Assembly (NCBI RefSeq): GCF_027921745.1
Contig: NC_079240.1
Coordinates: 1,853,001-1,917,000, forward strand
Length of the DNA: 64,000 nucleotides
Source of the DNA: Schizosaccharomyces osmophilus
Taxonomy: Eukaryota > Ascomycota > Schizosaccharomycetes > Schizosaccharomycetales > Schizosaccharomycetaceae
Direction of reading: 5' to 3'
A program made the translations under genes and the position numbers. Positions 10,225 to 20,701 of the stretch are shown here, in pieces (position 1 is the first letter of the stretch; the number at the start of each line of letters is the position of its first letter). A model generated the notes under the pieces. The model was not told where the DNA came from. It saw only the letters and a program-made list of their open reading frames with translations, and did no database searches.

Positions 10225-10986
10225 ATGGCAGAAACCCAAGCCAGAGGATTTGGAAGAGGTGGTCGTGGTGGCCGCGGCCGTGGCCGTGGCCGTCGTGGCG
10301 CCAAGCGTGATGAAGAAAAGGAATGGATGCCCGTCACCAAGTTGGGCCGTTTGGTGAAGGCCGGTAAGATCAAATCTATTGAAGAGATCTACTTGTACTC
10401 CCTCCCCATCAAGGAGTACCAAATTGTTGACTTCTTCTTGCCTAAGTTGCAAGACGAGGTTATGAAGGTTTGCCCCGTCCAGAAGCAAACTCGTGCCGGT
10501 CAACGTACTCGTTTCAAGGCTTTCGTTGTTATTGGTGACAGCGATGGTCACGTTGGTTTGGGTATCAAGTGTGCTAAGGAAGTTGCTACCGCCATCCGTG
10601 GTGCCATCATCATGGGTAAGCTCTCCATCATGCCCGTTCGTCGTGGCTATTGGGGTACTGCTTTGGGTGACCCTCACACTGTCCCTATCAAGGTCTCCGG
10701 TAAGTGCGGTTCCGTTACTGTCCGTCTTGTCCCTGCTCCTCGTGGTGCTGGTCTCGTTGCCGCCCCTGTTACCAAGCGTTTCCTCCAACTCGCTGGTATC
10801 CACGACTGCTACACCCAATCTCGTGGTTCCACCAAGACTTTGGGTAACTTCGTCAAGGCTGCTTTCGCTGCTGCTTCCGTTACCTACGGTATCCTTACTC
10901 CTAACTTGTGGGCTGAGCGTCCTTTCGGTCAAACCCCCATTGAGGAGTATGCCGATATCTTGATGCAAACTGAGAAGAAGTACTAA
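10225..10986 (+). CDS. rps2: 40S ribosomal protein uS5 (Rps2)
   Basis: Small-subunit ribosomal protein at the mRNA entrance and decoding fidelity region. It has 253 residues in one exon. The N-terminus is a Gly-Arg repeat (residues about 8-27), the usual target of the arginine methyltransferase Rmt3/PRMT3 in this family. The S5 double-stranded-RNA-binding domain follows: [14 protein letters not shown], then [20 protein letters not shown]. The C-terminal S5 domain has [19 protein letters not shown] and [20 protein letters not shown]. Codon usage is highly biased. The perfect HomolE and HomolD boxes upstream explain its transcription. Confidence 0.98.
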   Translation: MAETQARGFGRGGRGGRGRGRGRRGAKRDEEKEWMPVTKLGRLVKAGKIKSIEEIYLYSLPIKEYQIVDFFLPKLQDEVMKVCPVQKQTRAGQRTRFKAFVVIGDSDGHVGLGIKCAKEVATAIRGAIIMGKLSIMPVRRGYWGTALGDPHTVPIKVSGKCGSVTVRLVPAPRGAGLVAAPVTKRFLQLAGIHDCYTQSRGSTKTLGNFVKAAFAAASVTYGILTPNLWAERPFGQTPIEEYADILMQTEKKY

Positions 10987-11746
10987 ACTTCTTCGGTTTC
11001 ATTAATGTAAATTGGAGTAATAAAATGAATGGAAACATTCTACCCTAAGATCATTGATGTAATATATGAAGTAAATTGTAAAAGTTATTTTTAGTAGAAA
11101 AGTGGTCTTGAAGTCTTGTGCATAGTATGTGTATGATAGGATCGTGTGTGGATGTATCATGAACGTTTGCTGCTTTAGTTGTAGTACAGGAACTACGCGC
11201 TACTTCGCGAATTTGTAGAAAATTTCACATTTTCCTTCTATTACTTAGCTTAATTGTACTATACAGTCGTTTTATTATATTCATATTAGACCAAGGACTG
11301 ACTACACAACAAAACACAGCTTGAAAATGTCGATGCTCGTCAAATCTGATCCAATTCCACTGGGACGTATCTAAATATATGCGAAACAAATAAGGCAATA
11401 AGGAAAGACGGGGAGAGTGCATGAGATGTAAACTAGTAAGAGAAGGAACCGGTAAAGCTGTGAAGAAACGCATACTCCTTAGTAAGGTTAACACAAGGAT
11501 CAAAAACCAGGAAGCAGTAAATGTAATTATAAGGCATTATAAAACACTCCACGATAAATGGAGCGACGTGATATGCTAGAATCCTTTCCGGGTGGATAAG
11601 GAAAGAAAAAAATGAAGCGCAAATCGTACACATATCATCCCATATACAACCATCATTTTGGATTATTCGCATTATAAAAGAAAAAAAAAATGAAATGATA
11701 AGACTGCTAATCACGCATCGTCGAGGAAATGAAACATAACAATGCT
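10987..11746. other. Convergent intergenic region rps2/ret3
   Basis: This 760-bp stretch lies between two 3' ends. Minus-strand frames at 11225-11714 are leucine/phenylalanine-rich and match nothing I recognise. No other feature is seen. Confidence 0.5.
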
Positions 11747-12319
11747 TTAAAATGAACCCTTCAAAATGGTCTCGGCAAACTTGTCGCGAGCTTTCTGCAA
11801 TCCACTCATAAATCCCATCTCTTTAAAGTCAGAAACAATGGCTTGTGCCTCAGAAACAGGGCCCTTGGTGACACGGGAAGCAATAATAGAAGGCTCGGAT
11901 TCTAAAATAATACCATCATCAATTGTTTCGTCGACAACGATCACGAGTTGGTCATAATTGTCAAGGATCGTTCTCTTATCAGGGATATATTTGTAAATAA
12001 GTTCTAAAGCATCACGAATAGACCGTAAACATTCGTATAGCATAATCTCGTTTTCTTCCATTCCACCTACAATGTAAAATGCCACGTCCATCACAGTCAG
12101 CATTACGACAAGCTTGCCATCATAACTTAAAATATCATTCTGTGTTTTCCATGTTTTTTCAAATAATCCCTTCTCGAACGTCTTTTCTTCTTTGACTGAC
12201 TGAAATATAGAGCCTTCTCCTTCCTTGCTGTGAGGAGGACTGTAGTATTTGGCGAAGATTCGTTTGCCCGTACTGTCCAAAATCAGAAACGCATTAACAG
12301 CGTATAGAGATAAATTCAT
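11747..12319 (-). CDS. ret3: Coatomer zeta subunit (COPI)
   Basis: The small chain of the COPI coat that forms vesicles for Golgi-to-ER retrieval. ATG at 12319 gives [20 protein letters not shown] and a 190-residue protein; the frame is open a little further upstream but without an earlier ATG. The longin fold of adaptor small chains is evident: [12 protein letters not shown], then RIFAKYYSP, then a [18 protein letters not shown] block that matches the zeta-COP VDEIVDGGVILESDP motif. There is an extra Lys/Glu-rich loop at about residues 31-50. It is divergent from the mitochondrial TyrRS gene, with 167 bp between ATGs. I do not recall ret3 at this position in S. pombe, so this may be a local rearrangement. 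Confidence 0.93.
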   Translation of the reverse strand: MNLSLYAVNAFLILDSTGKRIFAKYYSPPHSKEGEGSIFQSVKEEKTFEKGLFEKTWKTQNDILSYDGKLVVMLTVMDVAFYIVGGMEENEIMLYECLRSIRDALELIYKYIPDKRTILDNYDQLVIVVDETIDDGIILESEPSIIASRVTKGPVSEAQAIVSDFKEMGFMSGLQKARDKFAETILKGSF

Positions 12320-12486
12320 ACTTTCTGTTAGTTGCTGGTTCTTGGGAAGTTTACGATCTTCCAAGGATTGTGTTTGTTACCTTAGCATCCGTTACTTTCC
12401 GAAGGAAAGGCCGCGGTCCTCCCCCGGATAACAAAGTAAACAAGCCAAAAGCAGAGGACTTATACATCCATATTCTCCATCGATCC

Positions 12487-13954
12487 ATGTCGCGCATTTT
12501 AGCATGTTGGAAACAATTGACAGCGCGTTCTTTGGTTTCTAATTCTTCACCGTAAGTAAGAAAAATTGACGGCCTTTTTATTCGGTATGCTGACAAGTTG
12601 TCTGCAGATTTCAGTCTGGCTGGAAAGTACAAGGCGCGTACAGTGGAGTAGATCCTACTGCTGGTTCACTTCATGTAGGAAATTTAGTAGCTTTAATGCC
12701 TTTGATACATTTGTATCTGCATGGTATTCCCGTCTACAGCCTAATTGGCGATGCAACCGTTCAGCTAGGAGATCCCTCTGGAAGAACCACAGATCGACAC
12801 CAACTGGATCAGGATGTTAGAAATCGAAACAAAGAAAACATTGAAAAGCAGATTTTTTGCTTATCGAAGAAAGTCTCAACTTACGCTGAGGACTGTGGAT
12901 ATAAACCTGAAGGTGCACATGCTTCTTCTCGTACTTGGAGCATTGTACACAATTTGGATTGGTACAAAAATATGAATCTACTGACTTTTCTTAATGAAGT
13001 AGGCCGGCATGTACGCGTTGGTCAAATGCTCGCTCGGGACAGTGTAACCTCTCGTTTACAAAGTTCCACTGGTATATCATTCTCAGAGCTTACTTATCAA
13101 CTGTTGCAAGCATACGACTTTCTTCATCTTTATAAAGATCATGGAGTAAATCTACAAATAGGCGGCAGTGATCAATGGGGAAACATCACAGCTGGTACAG
13201 ACCTCATCCGTCGATTCTATCCAAAAACAATGTTAAAATCCCCGGTATATGCTCTTACCACTCCATTATTGACGACTGCAAGTGGTCAAAAGTTTGGCAA
13301 ATCCGCAGGAAATGCTATATGGTTGGATCCATCCTTGACCGACTCCTATAGTCTTTATCAGGTAAGAGTCATTCTGTAGAATTAAATCTTTTTTTTTTTG
13401 CATTTTCATGCTTACATTTTTAGTCTTTTATTTCCCTACCTGATGATATCGCCTCCAATTATTTGGATATGTTGACTCTACTTTCCAGCGAAGATTTAGA
13501 ACGCATAAAATCAAAGCACTTTCAGAATCCTTCCTCTCGTTTAATTCAGCATTCCCTTGCATTTAACATTGTTCATATGGTACACGGAAAAAACAATGCT
13601 AAACTTGCACAACTGCAAACAGAACTTTTGCACGGTTCTCAGCTCGCACCCTTTGGCTTTTTTGTTGCTGAAAAAAATACTGCATTGCCATCAATTGATG
13701 AATTAAAGAATATATTTAAAACATCTAATTGTTATTACAAGGTTGATTCATCCATGGGTCCTATACCTTTCTCTAGACTACTTCGTGAGCTGGGTATTTA
13801 TACTTCAAGAAAAGAAGCCTCTGAACATATTCGATCAGGTGCAATTTCCATTGCACATGAAACAGTACTTGATCCTAACGTCAGCCTCACACATAACAAC
13901 CTCGCAGTTCTTCGAATCGGAGGACGCCGTGCCTTAATCTTGGACTTTACATAA
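12487..13954 (+). CDS. Mitochondrial tyrosyl-tRNA synthetase, three exons
   Basis: Class I aminoacyl-tRNA synthetase that charges mitochondrial tRNA-Tyr. Exons are 12487-12551, 12608-13361 and 13424-13954, giving 449 residues. Exon 1 encodes a basic/hydrophobic MSRILACWKQLTARSL leader suited to mitochondrial import. Exon 2 begins near the catalytic core: YSGVDPTAGSLHVGNL contains the HIGH-type motif HVGN; then IGDATVQLGDPSGRTTDR, GGSDQWGNITAGTDLIRR, and the KMSKS-type KFGKS. Exon 3 has the anticodon-binding helices and a C-terminal S4-like RNA-binding domain. The segment between leader and core is short compared with bacterial enzymes, so the first splice junction (CTGCAG acceptor) is the least certain part. 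It is convergent with sac3. Confidence 0.93.
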
Positions 13955-14117
13955 TCAGCAAATCCCTTTTACTCTTACTCGAACAATTTTAACACCTTTT
14001 TGGTCATGTCTCTCCATTTATAAATTACGAAATGAATGGGGAACTCAAAATTTCATTCTAATATACATCATTAAAAAGATTATCATCGTTAGTACATGAT
14101 TTAGTCATCTTTAAATG

Positions 14118-17100
14118 TCATTTTGTTGTTTGCACCTTGTTTAAAACTTCTTGCGCCTTTTTTATTTTCTCACGCAGTAACGTTAATTCATCCGTCTCGT
14201 CTTTTGCATTGGATAGTACATAAGACATATCATCGTGATTGCCCGTAATCTCCTCCTCAAACGAAGGTATTGTTCTTCTAAGCGGCCGCTTTTTGCGCAT
14301 ACTGTTTACTCTAATCTCAGCTTCTCTCTTTCTATTATTTTGAGAAACTTGCTCGACTTGAAATGAAGGTGAATGTTCAGAAGTAACGTTGGATGACAGC
14401 AACTTGAGGCTTTCACCCAAAGTGGCGTCTTCAACAGCCCTTATGGTTAACACGTGAATGCTGCTGACTGCCGACCATGAAGAGGTAATGATGTCCATGA
14501 ATCTTAATCGTTCGACATAGTCTTTTAGGGTATAATTACTTTTTGTCCACATGACTAGCAAAAGAGGAAACTTCGTCGTTGTGCGATCAGAAACAACTCG
14601 TAAAAAAGAGAAAAGATTATCTCTTAAAGGATCTGTCAATTTATACTTTTCCGGATTCCGACCGTTACCACTACATATCAATGAAGAGTTGCAAACACTA
14701 TCCTCAACCAAACCCATGTCATAAACGCAGGCTCCGTAACACATCCGCTGCGTAGTCAAATCCAGTATAGTATCCGGCATTAGTAAGGTATACTCCCTGT
14801 TCAAAATTCTGCGAGTTAAGCTCCAAACAGAAGGATTAGATGAACACTTGAGACCTAGTTTCGACCTGAACCAGCGATAAATAGATGGCTTATTCGATGC
14901 GCTAAAAATCAATAGATGCCACGGCGAGCTTAAATCGTGTTTGCTTAACAAGTTAAAGAAAGAATCTATGTCTTCTTCCTTCCAAAATTTCTGTATCCGA
15001 TCATGTTCCTGTCTAATCTGTTCAGATGCTAATTCATTTTTTATATTATAGTCTCCACTGAAAACACGCGTACCATGTGCGCTACGACTATTCAGACATG
15101 AGCTTCCAAGTAAAGTACCCAAAACAGCTTTATAGTGCTCTTGCTGCTGTTGTTCTTTTAGTCGTTGAATTTCGCGTTTTCGTTTTTCAAGCCAGCAATG
15201 TTGAGCTTTCAGTTTTATACGACTAAATGCCCTTGCTTTTATGGTGCTGTTGTGGGTTTCAACAGTGAGAGCCTCTAAACTGGAGAGGCGTATTAAATCC
15301 TTTACCATTGACATATAAATTGTTTGGGAGGTTTCGCTTATAAATTCATCGTAAACTTCTTTGCATATCCGGCCACATAACGGAGTCAACGTACGCTCCA
15401 CTATGGATCGAAATATCAAATTTACATCATTTGAAGAAAACACCGGTTTTCTTTCAAGAGGAGTAGGCTTTTTTATGCTTGGAGGCGGTAAGGGCTTCAG
15501 CGCTTTTTCTGCACCGGAAGGTAATGACTCATCACTGGACCTAAAAAGTTCAGCATTCAAAGGTGTTTTGGGGACAGAAAAAGAAAAGCTGGGGGTGAAA
15601 GTGGGTGCATGTATGTTAAGTTTCCCTCTAGACAAAACTGAGTTACTGCCTTTTTCCCCGGCAACAGACGGATTTTCAACATTAAACGTTGGCTTACTAA
15701 CAGGAAATTTCGGCCTTATTTCCTTCGAAACGGGAGATTTCGTCTCCCCTATCGGGGCAGTATCTCCATTTATTATAGCAGCAAAAGAGCGATTGTTTAA
15801 TTTAGATTCAACCAATGCGTGGGAAAAGCGTTGCATTGAATCAGGCTTTGAGTCATCGAAATAACCAACCTTGTTTAAGTTTACAACTGGTTCTCCGTTT
15901 TCTTCAAAAACCTCCAAAGCATAATATTCGCAAAAGTCGAAAACATTACCTATAGTGTCAAACCGGAGTATTCGCTGCAAATCAACACAAGGGAATTTCG
16001 CATGAACTGACATATAGGCTTTGCGCATGGCCTTGATGGCACCTTTTCGAATAGATGTAAAGTGGGATTCTAACAAGCATGCCATCAAGTACGTCACAGA
16101 GGGAGATTTGACAAGTTTAAAAAATCTAGTATACAAATTCGGAGTAGCTTCCGTATTTAAGGGAAGTAAGTGACCAACCCGCTCATTGTTTTTTTGAGCA
16201 AGGGCTGACAGTCGTAAGGACAACTGTACACGGGGATCATTGAAGATATCGATAGGCAAATTTTGAGACTGTCGAACAACATCTTGATCACGAAGATGCG
16301 TAATGATGGAATAAGATCGAAACTCAGCTTCATTAGGACTGGATTTACCTTCTTTTCGAAGGTCGTCATAAAATTCACATAAGGATTGCAAAACTAACGG
16401 TTAGTTAATAAAGATAAGAGACAAGAAAAAGAGCTACAAAAATCGGTGCTTACCCTTTCGAAGCTGCTCCACTTCTTGTTGTGAACTAAAATTTTTCTTT
16501 TCGCACAATTGATGTAAACAAAGAATATGATACCTGGCAATCCGTTCATGGCAAGCCACGGCTTCTAACCCTCGGTTGTTTTGTAAGGTAAAGTCTTGGC
16601 GAATAGAGCGTGTTCGGTCACGCACGAAAAAGTGGGTCGAGTCCAAAGGATAAAGTCCGCAGACGATTTTGTCAATTAAGTAATCAAGTGATTTCTAAGG
16701 CACGTGTGAATAAATTGCACAAAAGTAACAAAAAGAGGAATCCTTCAAAAAGCCGTCATGTATTAAAGACGACGATTGAAGGATAACTGCGAGAAAATTC
16801 AAACCTTTAAAACGGGAGGAGGACGGACATCAGAAGGAAGCGCCTGTTCGTTTCCTGCAGCAGGACGATGAAAAGCTTTGACTGCCAGGTTTTTGTCGAC
16901 ACGGCCAGTTTCGGGATTTATTTCCCATCGTTCTAAATTGTTTTGATATTCACGCTGTTCACGCTCATATTCAGGACACATGTCTTGGCAGGTACCTATA
17001 AAGGTCACCGCTTCATCCAGTTGCCTTGGTTTGGAAGGGTCGTCAATTAATCCCTTCTGGATAGCATCTTCACGCTCCTTATCACGCAAACGTCGCAATT

Positions 17101-17311
17101 CTTCAAACCGATTCCCTTGTAGGGAGGACGTAAACCTCTTTTGGCGTGTCTCCTGTGCATCCACATCCTCTGCTGTCGCACTTTCATCATCCTCTACAGG
17201 CGACACATCCTTGTTCGACTCTTTCTGAGAATGAGAAAAACTCCTCCTTGTTTCCTCACGCGTAAACGATCCCTTCAATTGATTGAATCCACTTTCATCT
17301 GGTTTTTCCAT
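14118..17311 (-). CDS. sac3: Sac3, TREX-2 mRNA export scaffold, three exons
   Basis: Scaffold of the TREX-2 complex, which tethers active genes to nuclear pores and promotes mRNA export. Exons are 17311-16805, 16694-16454 and 16393-14118; introns are 110 and 60 bp. The product is about 1007 residues. The start is ATG at 17311 (MEKPDESGFNQLKG). Exon 1 has an acidic N-terminal region and the SAC3/GANP entry motif FIGTCQDMCPEYEREQREY. Exon 2 supplies KKSLDYLIDKIVCG and FVRDRTRSIRQDFTLQNN, and exon 3 LQSLCEFYDDLRKEG through the helical PCI-like module. The second half has a Gln/Lys-rich coiled coil (CID-like, Cdc31/Sus1 binding in the family) at about residues 610-680. Intron 1 has an atypical GTTTGA donor, but splicing it restores the V-L-K-K-S-L-D-Y-L family sequence. 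Confidence 0.92.
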
Positions 17312-17839
17312 GAACAATGGATTGTTTACCAGGTGTTGGTAGTTGGTAGGTTTTTACGAAATATGCTGTATCAAAGTGTGAAACTATATATTGAGTACGT
17401 TAAAGCAGACTTAGCGTAGGGTGAAATACAAAATACAAATGTGGAAGGAAGTGCATTAAACGGTAAACAAAAGATGAAATGTACGAAAATATAGAATTTC
17501 GAAAAGAAACACGGATGCTTGCAACGAGAATAAAATGTGGTATTGAAACGAAGTTCGCCTCGAAATATTGTTTTTGATAATTTATTTTTTCAACGTCAAC
17601 CAAATATAAAGAGATACGAAAACAGAGACAGTGCACCATCAATAAATAAGATAAAAAGTAAAGTTGATGTCGATATAAGCGGTTTTTTTTTGCACGTAAT
17701 TGATCAATGAAGCATTCTGCAATACAAAAGAAGAATCAAGGCTTCATAGAGATTGCCCATGAAAACGAAACAAGTAGAATCGAAAGAGAAGGAGAAAAGA
17801 CCGGGCAAACGACCGTAAAACAGACTATAAATATTTTTT
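17312..17839. other. Intergenic region, sac3 start to bxi1 3' end
   Basis: This 528-bp stretch contains the sac3 promoter and the bxi1 3' flank. Short frames on both strands show no recognisable family, and no other feature is seen. Confidence 0.5.
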
Positions 17840-18649
17840 TTAGCGATCATCATCTTGAAGCATTCCGACGATCTGCAGAACACGAACAAACAAGTTGATA
17901 AAGTCAAGGTACAACATCAAACTGGACATGATGAATTCTTCGGGAGAATAGCGATGAAGGATATTATGAGTGTCGTACAAGATGTAACCGCAAAAGACAA
18001 GTGTGCCAAAGCCAGCAAAAGCCAGTTCAGCCAAGGGCATGGATGGCATAAACATAAAAACCAAGGGGGATAAAACAAGCGTCCATAACGAAATGTAGAG
18101 AAAGCCTCCAAGACGACTGAAGTCATACTTGGATTGGAAAGTAAAAGCGGTAAGAGCCACAAAGATTCCGAGGGTAATAAACACGGCTTCCAAGATAATG
18201 CGAGCTGAGAAGAAGGAAATGGCAGTGCCTAGGGTAAGACCTTCCAAAGCCGTGAATGTAAAAAGGAGAATGTAGTTTCTAGGGTACGAATACGGCTTCA
18301 AAATAAGGCCGAAGAGGACGCCCAGAGACACAAAGAAATTGACAAGTAAAAACCATGGGTGGTTTTTCACCCAAAGGGACAATGTCGGTTCCAAATAAAA
18401 AATGCCGCCAAATAACGAGGTGACAAAAAGCTGAGCACTCAGAATTGCATAAACTTTTCTCAAAAAGGCCATTCGAATGGTTCGGCCACATTCGGCCACC
18501 GGCCTTGTATCCTTGAATACCTCCTCCACAGCAGGAGTTGCAGCAGGATTTGTTTCTCCGACTTCTGTGTAGGAAGGAGGAGCTTGGGCAGGTCCCACAT
18601 TACTTTCTATGGGTTCCTCTTGAGGAACGCTCTGATAACTCTTGCTCAT
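17840..18649 (-). CDS. bxi1: Bax inhibitor-1 / TMBIM family membrane protein
   Basis: Polytopic ER or vacuolar membrane protein of the TMBIM family, linked to Ca2+ leak and stress-induced death control. It has 269 residues in one exon, ATG at 18649. The cytosolic N-terminus is Pro-rich with a PPSY motif (about residue 25), a ligand for WW domains of NEDD4-type ubiquitin ligases. Seven hydrophobic segments run from about residue 65 to the end. Signature stretches are RKVYAILSAQLFVTSLFGG, the TALEGLTLGTAISFF segment and the ILYDTHNILHR loop, which carries the conserved Asp. The C-terminus ends LQDDDR; acidic residues there belong to the Ca2+-sensing site in the family. A perfect TGACGTCA lies 177 bp upstream of its ATG. 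Confidence 0.95.
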   Translation of the reverse strand: MSKSYQSVPQEEPIESNVGPAQAPPSYTEVGETNPAATPAVEEVFKDTRPVAECGRTIRMAFLRKVYAILSAQLFVTSLFGGIFYLEPTLSLWVKNHPWFLLVNFFVSLGVLFGLILKPYSYPRNYILLFTFTALEGLTLGTAISFFSARIILEAVFITLGIFVALTAFTFQSKYDFSRLGGFLYISLWTLVLSPLVFMFMPSMPLAELAFAGFGTLVFCGYILYDTHNILHRYSPEEFIMSSLMLYLDFINLFVRVLQIVGMLQDDDR

Positions 18650-19535
18650 GATAAACCGTCGATTTCTAGCAACTCTTTGGATATACGAGTCAATTGAAGG
18701 ATAATTTTATAAATACAATCAAGTGAAAGGCAAATTTTATCCTGAAAACAAGTTACTATACGGAAGGAAGTGGATGGAAGAAATATGCAGGAAACCAACG
18801 CGCACAAGGGAGTGTCTCTCAATTGTGACGTCAAAAAAAAACGAAAACAAGGCGAGAGAAAAGAAGAACAAACAAATAGAAATGTAAAGAAACGAAAAAG
18901 AGATTTGGAAGAGGGAAGCTATCGGGGTCCTTTCTTGCTTATGGAAAATGCAAGCGACGGAGATACAGGAATGGAAGATGAAGTGGTCTATTTGAATGGG
19001 AGATGGAGAGAAGGAGACTTACAAAGAGGAAAAGCAAAACAAAGCATGTATTTCATTCTTTTCTAGATTGCTCCGTCAACAAGAGGCGACCCTTGAATTC
19101 GGGTTTGCAAGCTTGTAAGCTTCTAATATTGTCTGCTTGTTTTTGAAGGTGATTCTTAGATTAGGGAATAGATATCTGCAAGGTGGAGCTAGAAAGTGGC
19201 AGTTTGCCAATGGAAGGATAGGTCTTGGAGGGAAAGAGTAGATGCTGTGGATGGAGCGAGGTAGAGAGGGAAATGGTGCTTTTGTTGGAAACATGGAAGC
19301 GTTATATGCCAGGATATCAGGATCTCTGAGAGATCAAGCGAATTCGCGTCGTCAAACAGTCATCCAAGTTGATTTGGAAAATTGCGAAACGTTTCCAAGG
19401 ATTCAAGAATTGGAACGAGCTGCTAGCGCTACTTTGTGAGACTTCCATTTTCCTTGTACAAGTTTTAAAGAACGGCAACAACAACGAGATTCCTATTGTT
19501 TTATGGAGAGTCCTTTTCATGAGAAGCTAGAAATC
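18650..19535. other. Purine-rich intergenic region upstream of bxi1
   Basis: The plus strand is strikingly purine-rich from about 18770 to 19060 and again near 19200-19300. It contains an ATG frame at 18785-19066 (Lys/Arg/Glu-rich, no family) and a 48-codon ATG frame at 19291-19437 (MEALYARISGSLRDQ start). Neither matches anything I know. The first 200 bp is the bxi1 promoter with the CRE. A non-coding or leader RNA is as likely as a gene. Confidence 0.4.
18826..18833. promoter_or_regulatory. CRE-type Atf1/Pcr1 site upstream of bxi1
   Basis: The perfect palindrome TGACGTCA lies 177 bp upstream of the bxi1 ATG. In fission yeast this is the binding site of Atf1-Pcr1, the stress-MAPK bZIP factor. 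It suggests that bxi1 is stress-induced; function is inferred. Confidence 0.55.
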
Positions 19536-19801
19536 CTAAACATGCAGAGAAAAAGACTTGATGTGTTTTCCGGGGATCACAACAAGACCCAATGCTCGAG
19601 TTAGGCCTATATAGAGCTGTTAGCAGTGCCTTTGCACAACATTTCGACATTACCATTGGAATCCTCCGTTGTGTTGGACAAGATGGCGGTTCCCTCATGA
19701 TCTGTGCATAAAAAGCATCCATAAAATTTCCGGCGATCAGAAACTTCAATAAGAACTTGATGATTCAGCCAACGTTGAAGTTGCTGCTTTCCAGAGTCCA
19801 T
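19536..19801 (-). CDS. naa38: NatC auxiliary subunit Naa38 (Sm-like), two exons
   Basis: Sm-like small subunit of the NatC N-terminal acetyltransferase (Mak31/LSMD1 family), which acts at the ribosome on Met-hydrophobic N-termini. Exon 1 is 19801-19654 and exon 2 is 19606-19536. The 47-bp intron has donor GTAATG, branch GCTAAC and acceptor ATATAG. The spliced protein is 72 residues. Exon 1 gives LQRWLNHQVLIEVSDRR followed by KFYGCFLCTDHEGTAIL, matching the L-x-x-W-L and G-x-F-x-C-T-D signature of Naa38 (Sm motif 1). Exon 2 gives LGLVVIPGKHIKSFSLHV, the G-L-V-V-(I/V)-P-G-x-H Sm motif 2. Unspliced, the frame stops inside the intron and would look spurious. I do not recall it between bxi1 and tpx1 in S. 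pombe. Confidence 0.88.
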
Positions 19802-20475
19802 TTCGGTTCTTGGTTCTCGGTTCTTGTGGAGAGGACAAGGCAAACGCTGATGAGAGAATCGTTGGATACAACAGAGAGTAGAGTCATCTTAAACTGTTTT
19901 CTTTTCCTTTTTCTTTTTTTTTTCTTTTTTTCTTTTCGACACGATGCTGTTTGTTAGGTATCGAGTTTGTGTCGCTTGAATATAAGCTTATTTGGAGCGA
20001 CGTTTTGCGACATTAAATTGAAATGCCAAACAACGCGATGGGTTAGAAATGCATTCTTTGCATTTCTAGTCGTTTTCGTATTCTATTAGAGCCTAAAAAC
20101 TCGCTCGTTTTCTCTCCATTTCTTGGAGTGCTTTCCAAAACCAGCAAGATGGATATGGTCCAAAGGACACGAGTCATCAAACAGGTCCTCAACCTCAACG
20201 TTGACCGATCACGAATAAAGAAACCGACAAGAATAGATGACAAATCTTGTACTCAACAGAGTAGTAGAGAAAAAAACATTTTCTTACGACGATACCATCC
20301 CAATACCACCCTTTGTTAATCAAGTCTTTCCTTTTCTCTCTCTCCTTCAAATTCATTTGCCGCATTCTATCACAGCACACTAACCCCTTTACCGCTCTCC
20401 AAGGCAAATGAATCAGCAGAACCTGTCCAGACCAAAAGGATCGACGGTCTTCGGTTGCGGTACTTTTAATTTTTT

Positions 20476-20500
20476 GATGACATAATGTCATCCTGACTAA
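20476..20500 (+). promoter_or_regulatory. Palindrome and Pap1-type site upstream of tpx1
   Basis: GATGACATAATGTCATC at 20476-20492 is a perfect 8+1+8 palindrome with bZIP-like TGACAT half-sites. TGACTAA at 20494-20500 is the reverse complement of TTAGTCA, the AP-1-type site used by the fission-yeast peroxide regulator Pap1. Both lie about 200-225 bp before the tpx1 ATG. S. pombe tpx1 is known to be peroxide-induced; assignment here is inference. Confidence 0.6.
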
Positions 20501-20617
20501 ACCTTAGCTAAGCTGATTAGGCTATCAAGGGAGGAATTGGCGATCTAGAACACCATCGAACGATCTACGACCTCGTCTAATCGCGAGCTTTCAAATCAGC
20601 GGGGCATCGCCCCCAGA

Positions 20618-20626
20618 CTATATAAA
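20618..20626 (+). promoter_or_regulatory. TATA box of tpx1
   Basis: TATATAAAG-type sequence (ACTATATAAAGGG context) lies about 80 bp upstream of the tpx1 ATG, after a short GC-rich patch. The position suits a TATA box of a highly expressed gene. Confidence 0.65.
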
Positions 20627-20701
20627 GGGTGGTCTCCTCCATACTTTTCCTCCATCGAACAAAGAAACACTCAAGTAATACTCGAGAAATCTTAAAGAAA
20701 A

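Larger units (their letters stand above)
19802..20701. other. Divergent region naa38/tpx1 with tpx1 promoter
   Basis: This 900-bp region lies between the naa38 and tpx1 starts. The proximal 250 bp carries the tpx1 control elements listed separately. A T/C-rich run lies at 19897-19937. Short frames at 20043-20491 show no family. Confidence 0.55.

Noticed and set aside
10126-10968. 280-codon minus-strand frame opposite rps2
   Set aside because: Antisense shadow of uS5 with Thr/Ser/Gly-rich low-complexity composition; the sense gene is certain.
12351-12632. Minus-strand 93-codon frame upstream of ret3
   Set aside because: It covers the TyrRS exon 1 and shared promoter, starts without a convincing ATG, and would only lengthen ret3 beyond the family's N-terminus.
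18785-19066. Lys/Arg/Glu-rich ATG frame as a coding gene in its own right
   Set aside because: Composition reflects purine-rich DNA, it overlaps the CRE and promoter of bxi1, and nothing recognisable is encoded; kept only as a low-interest finding.
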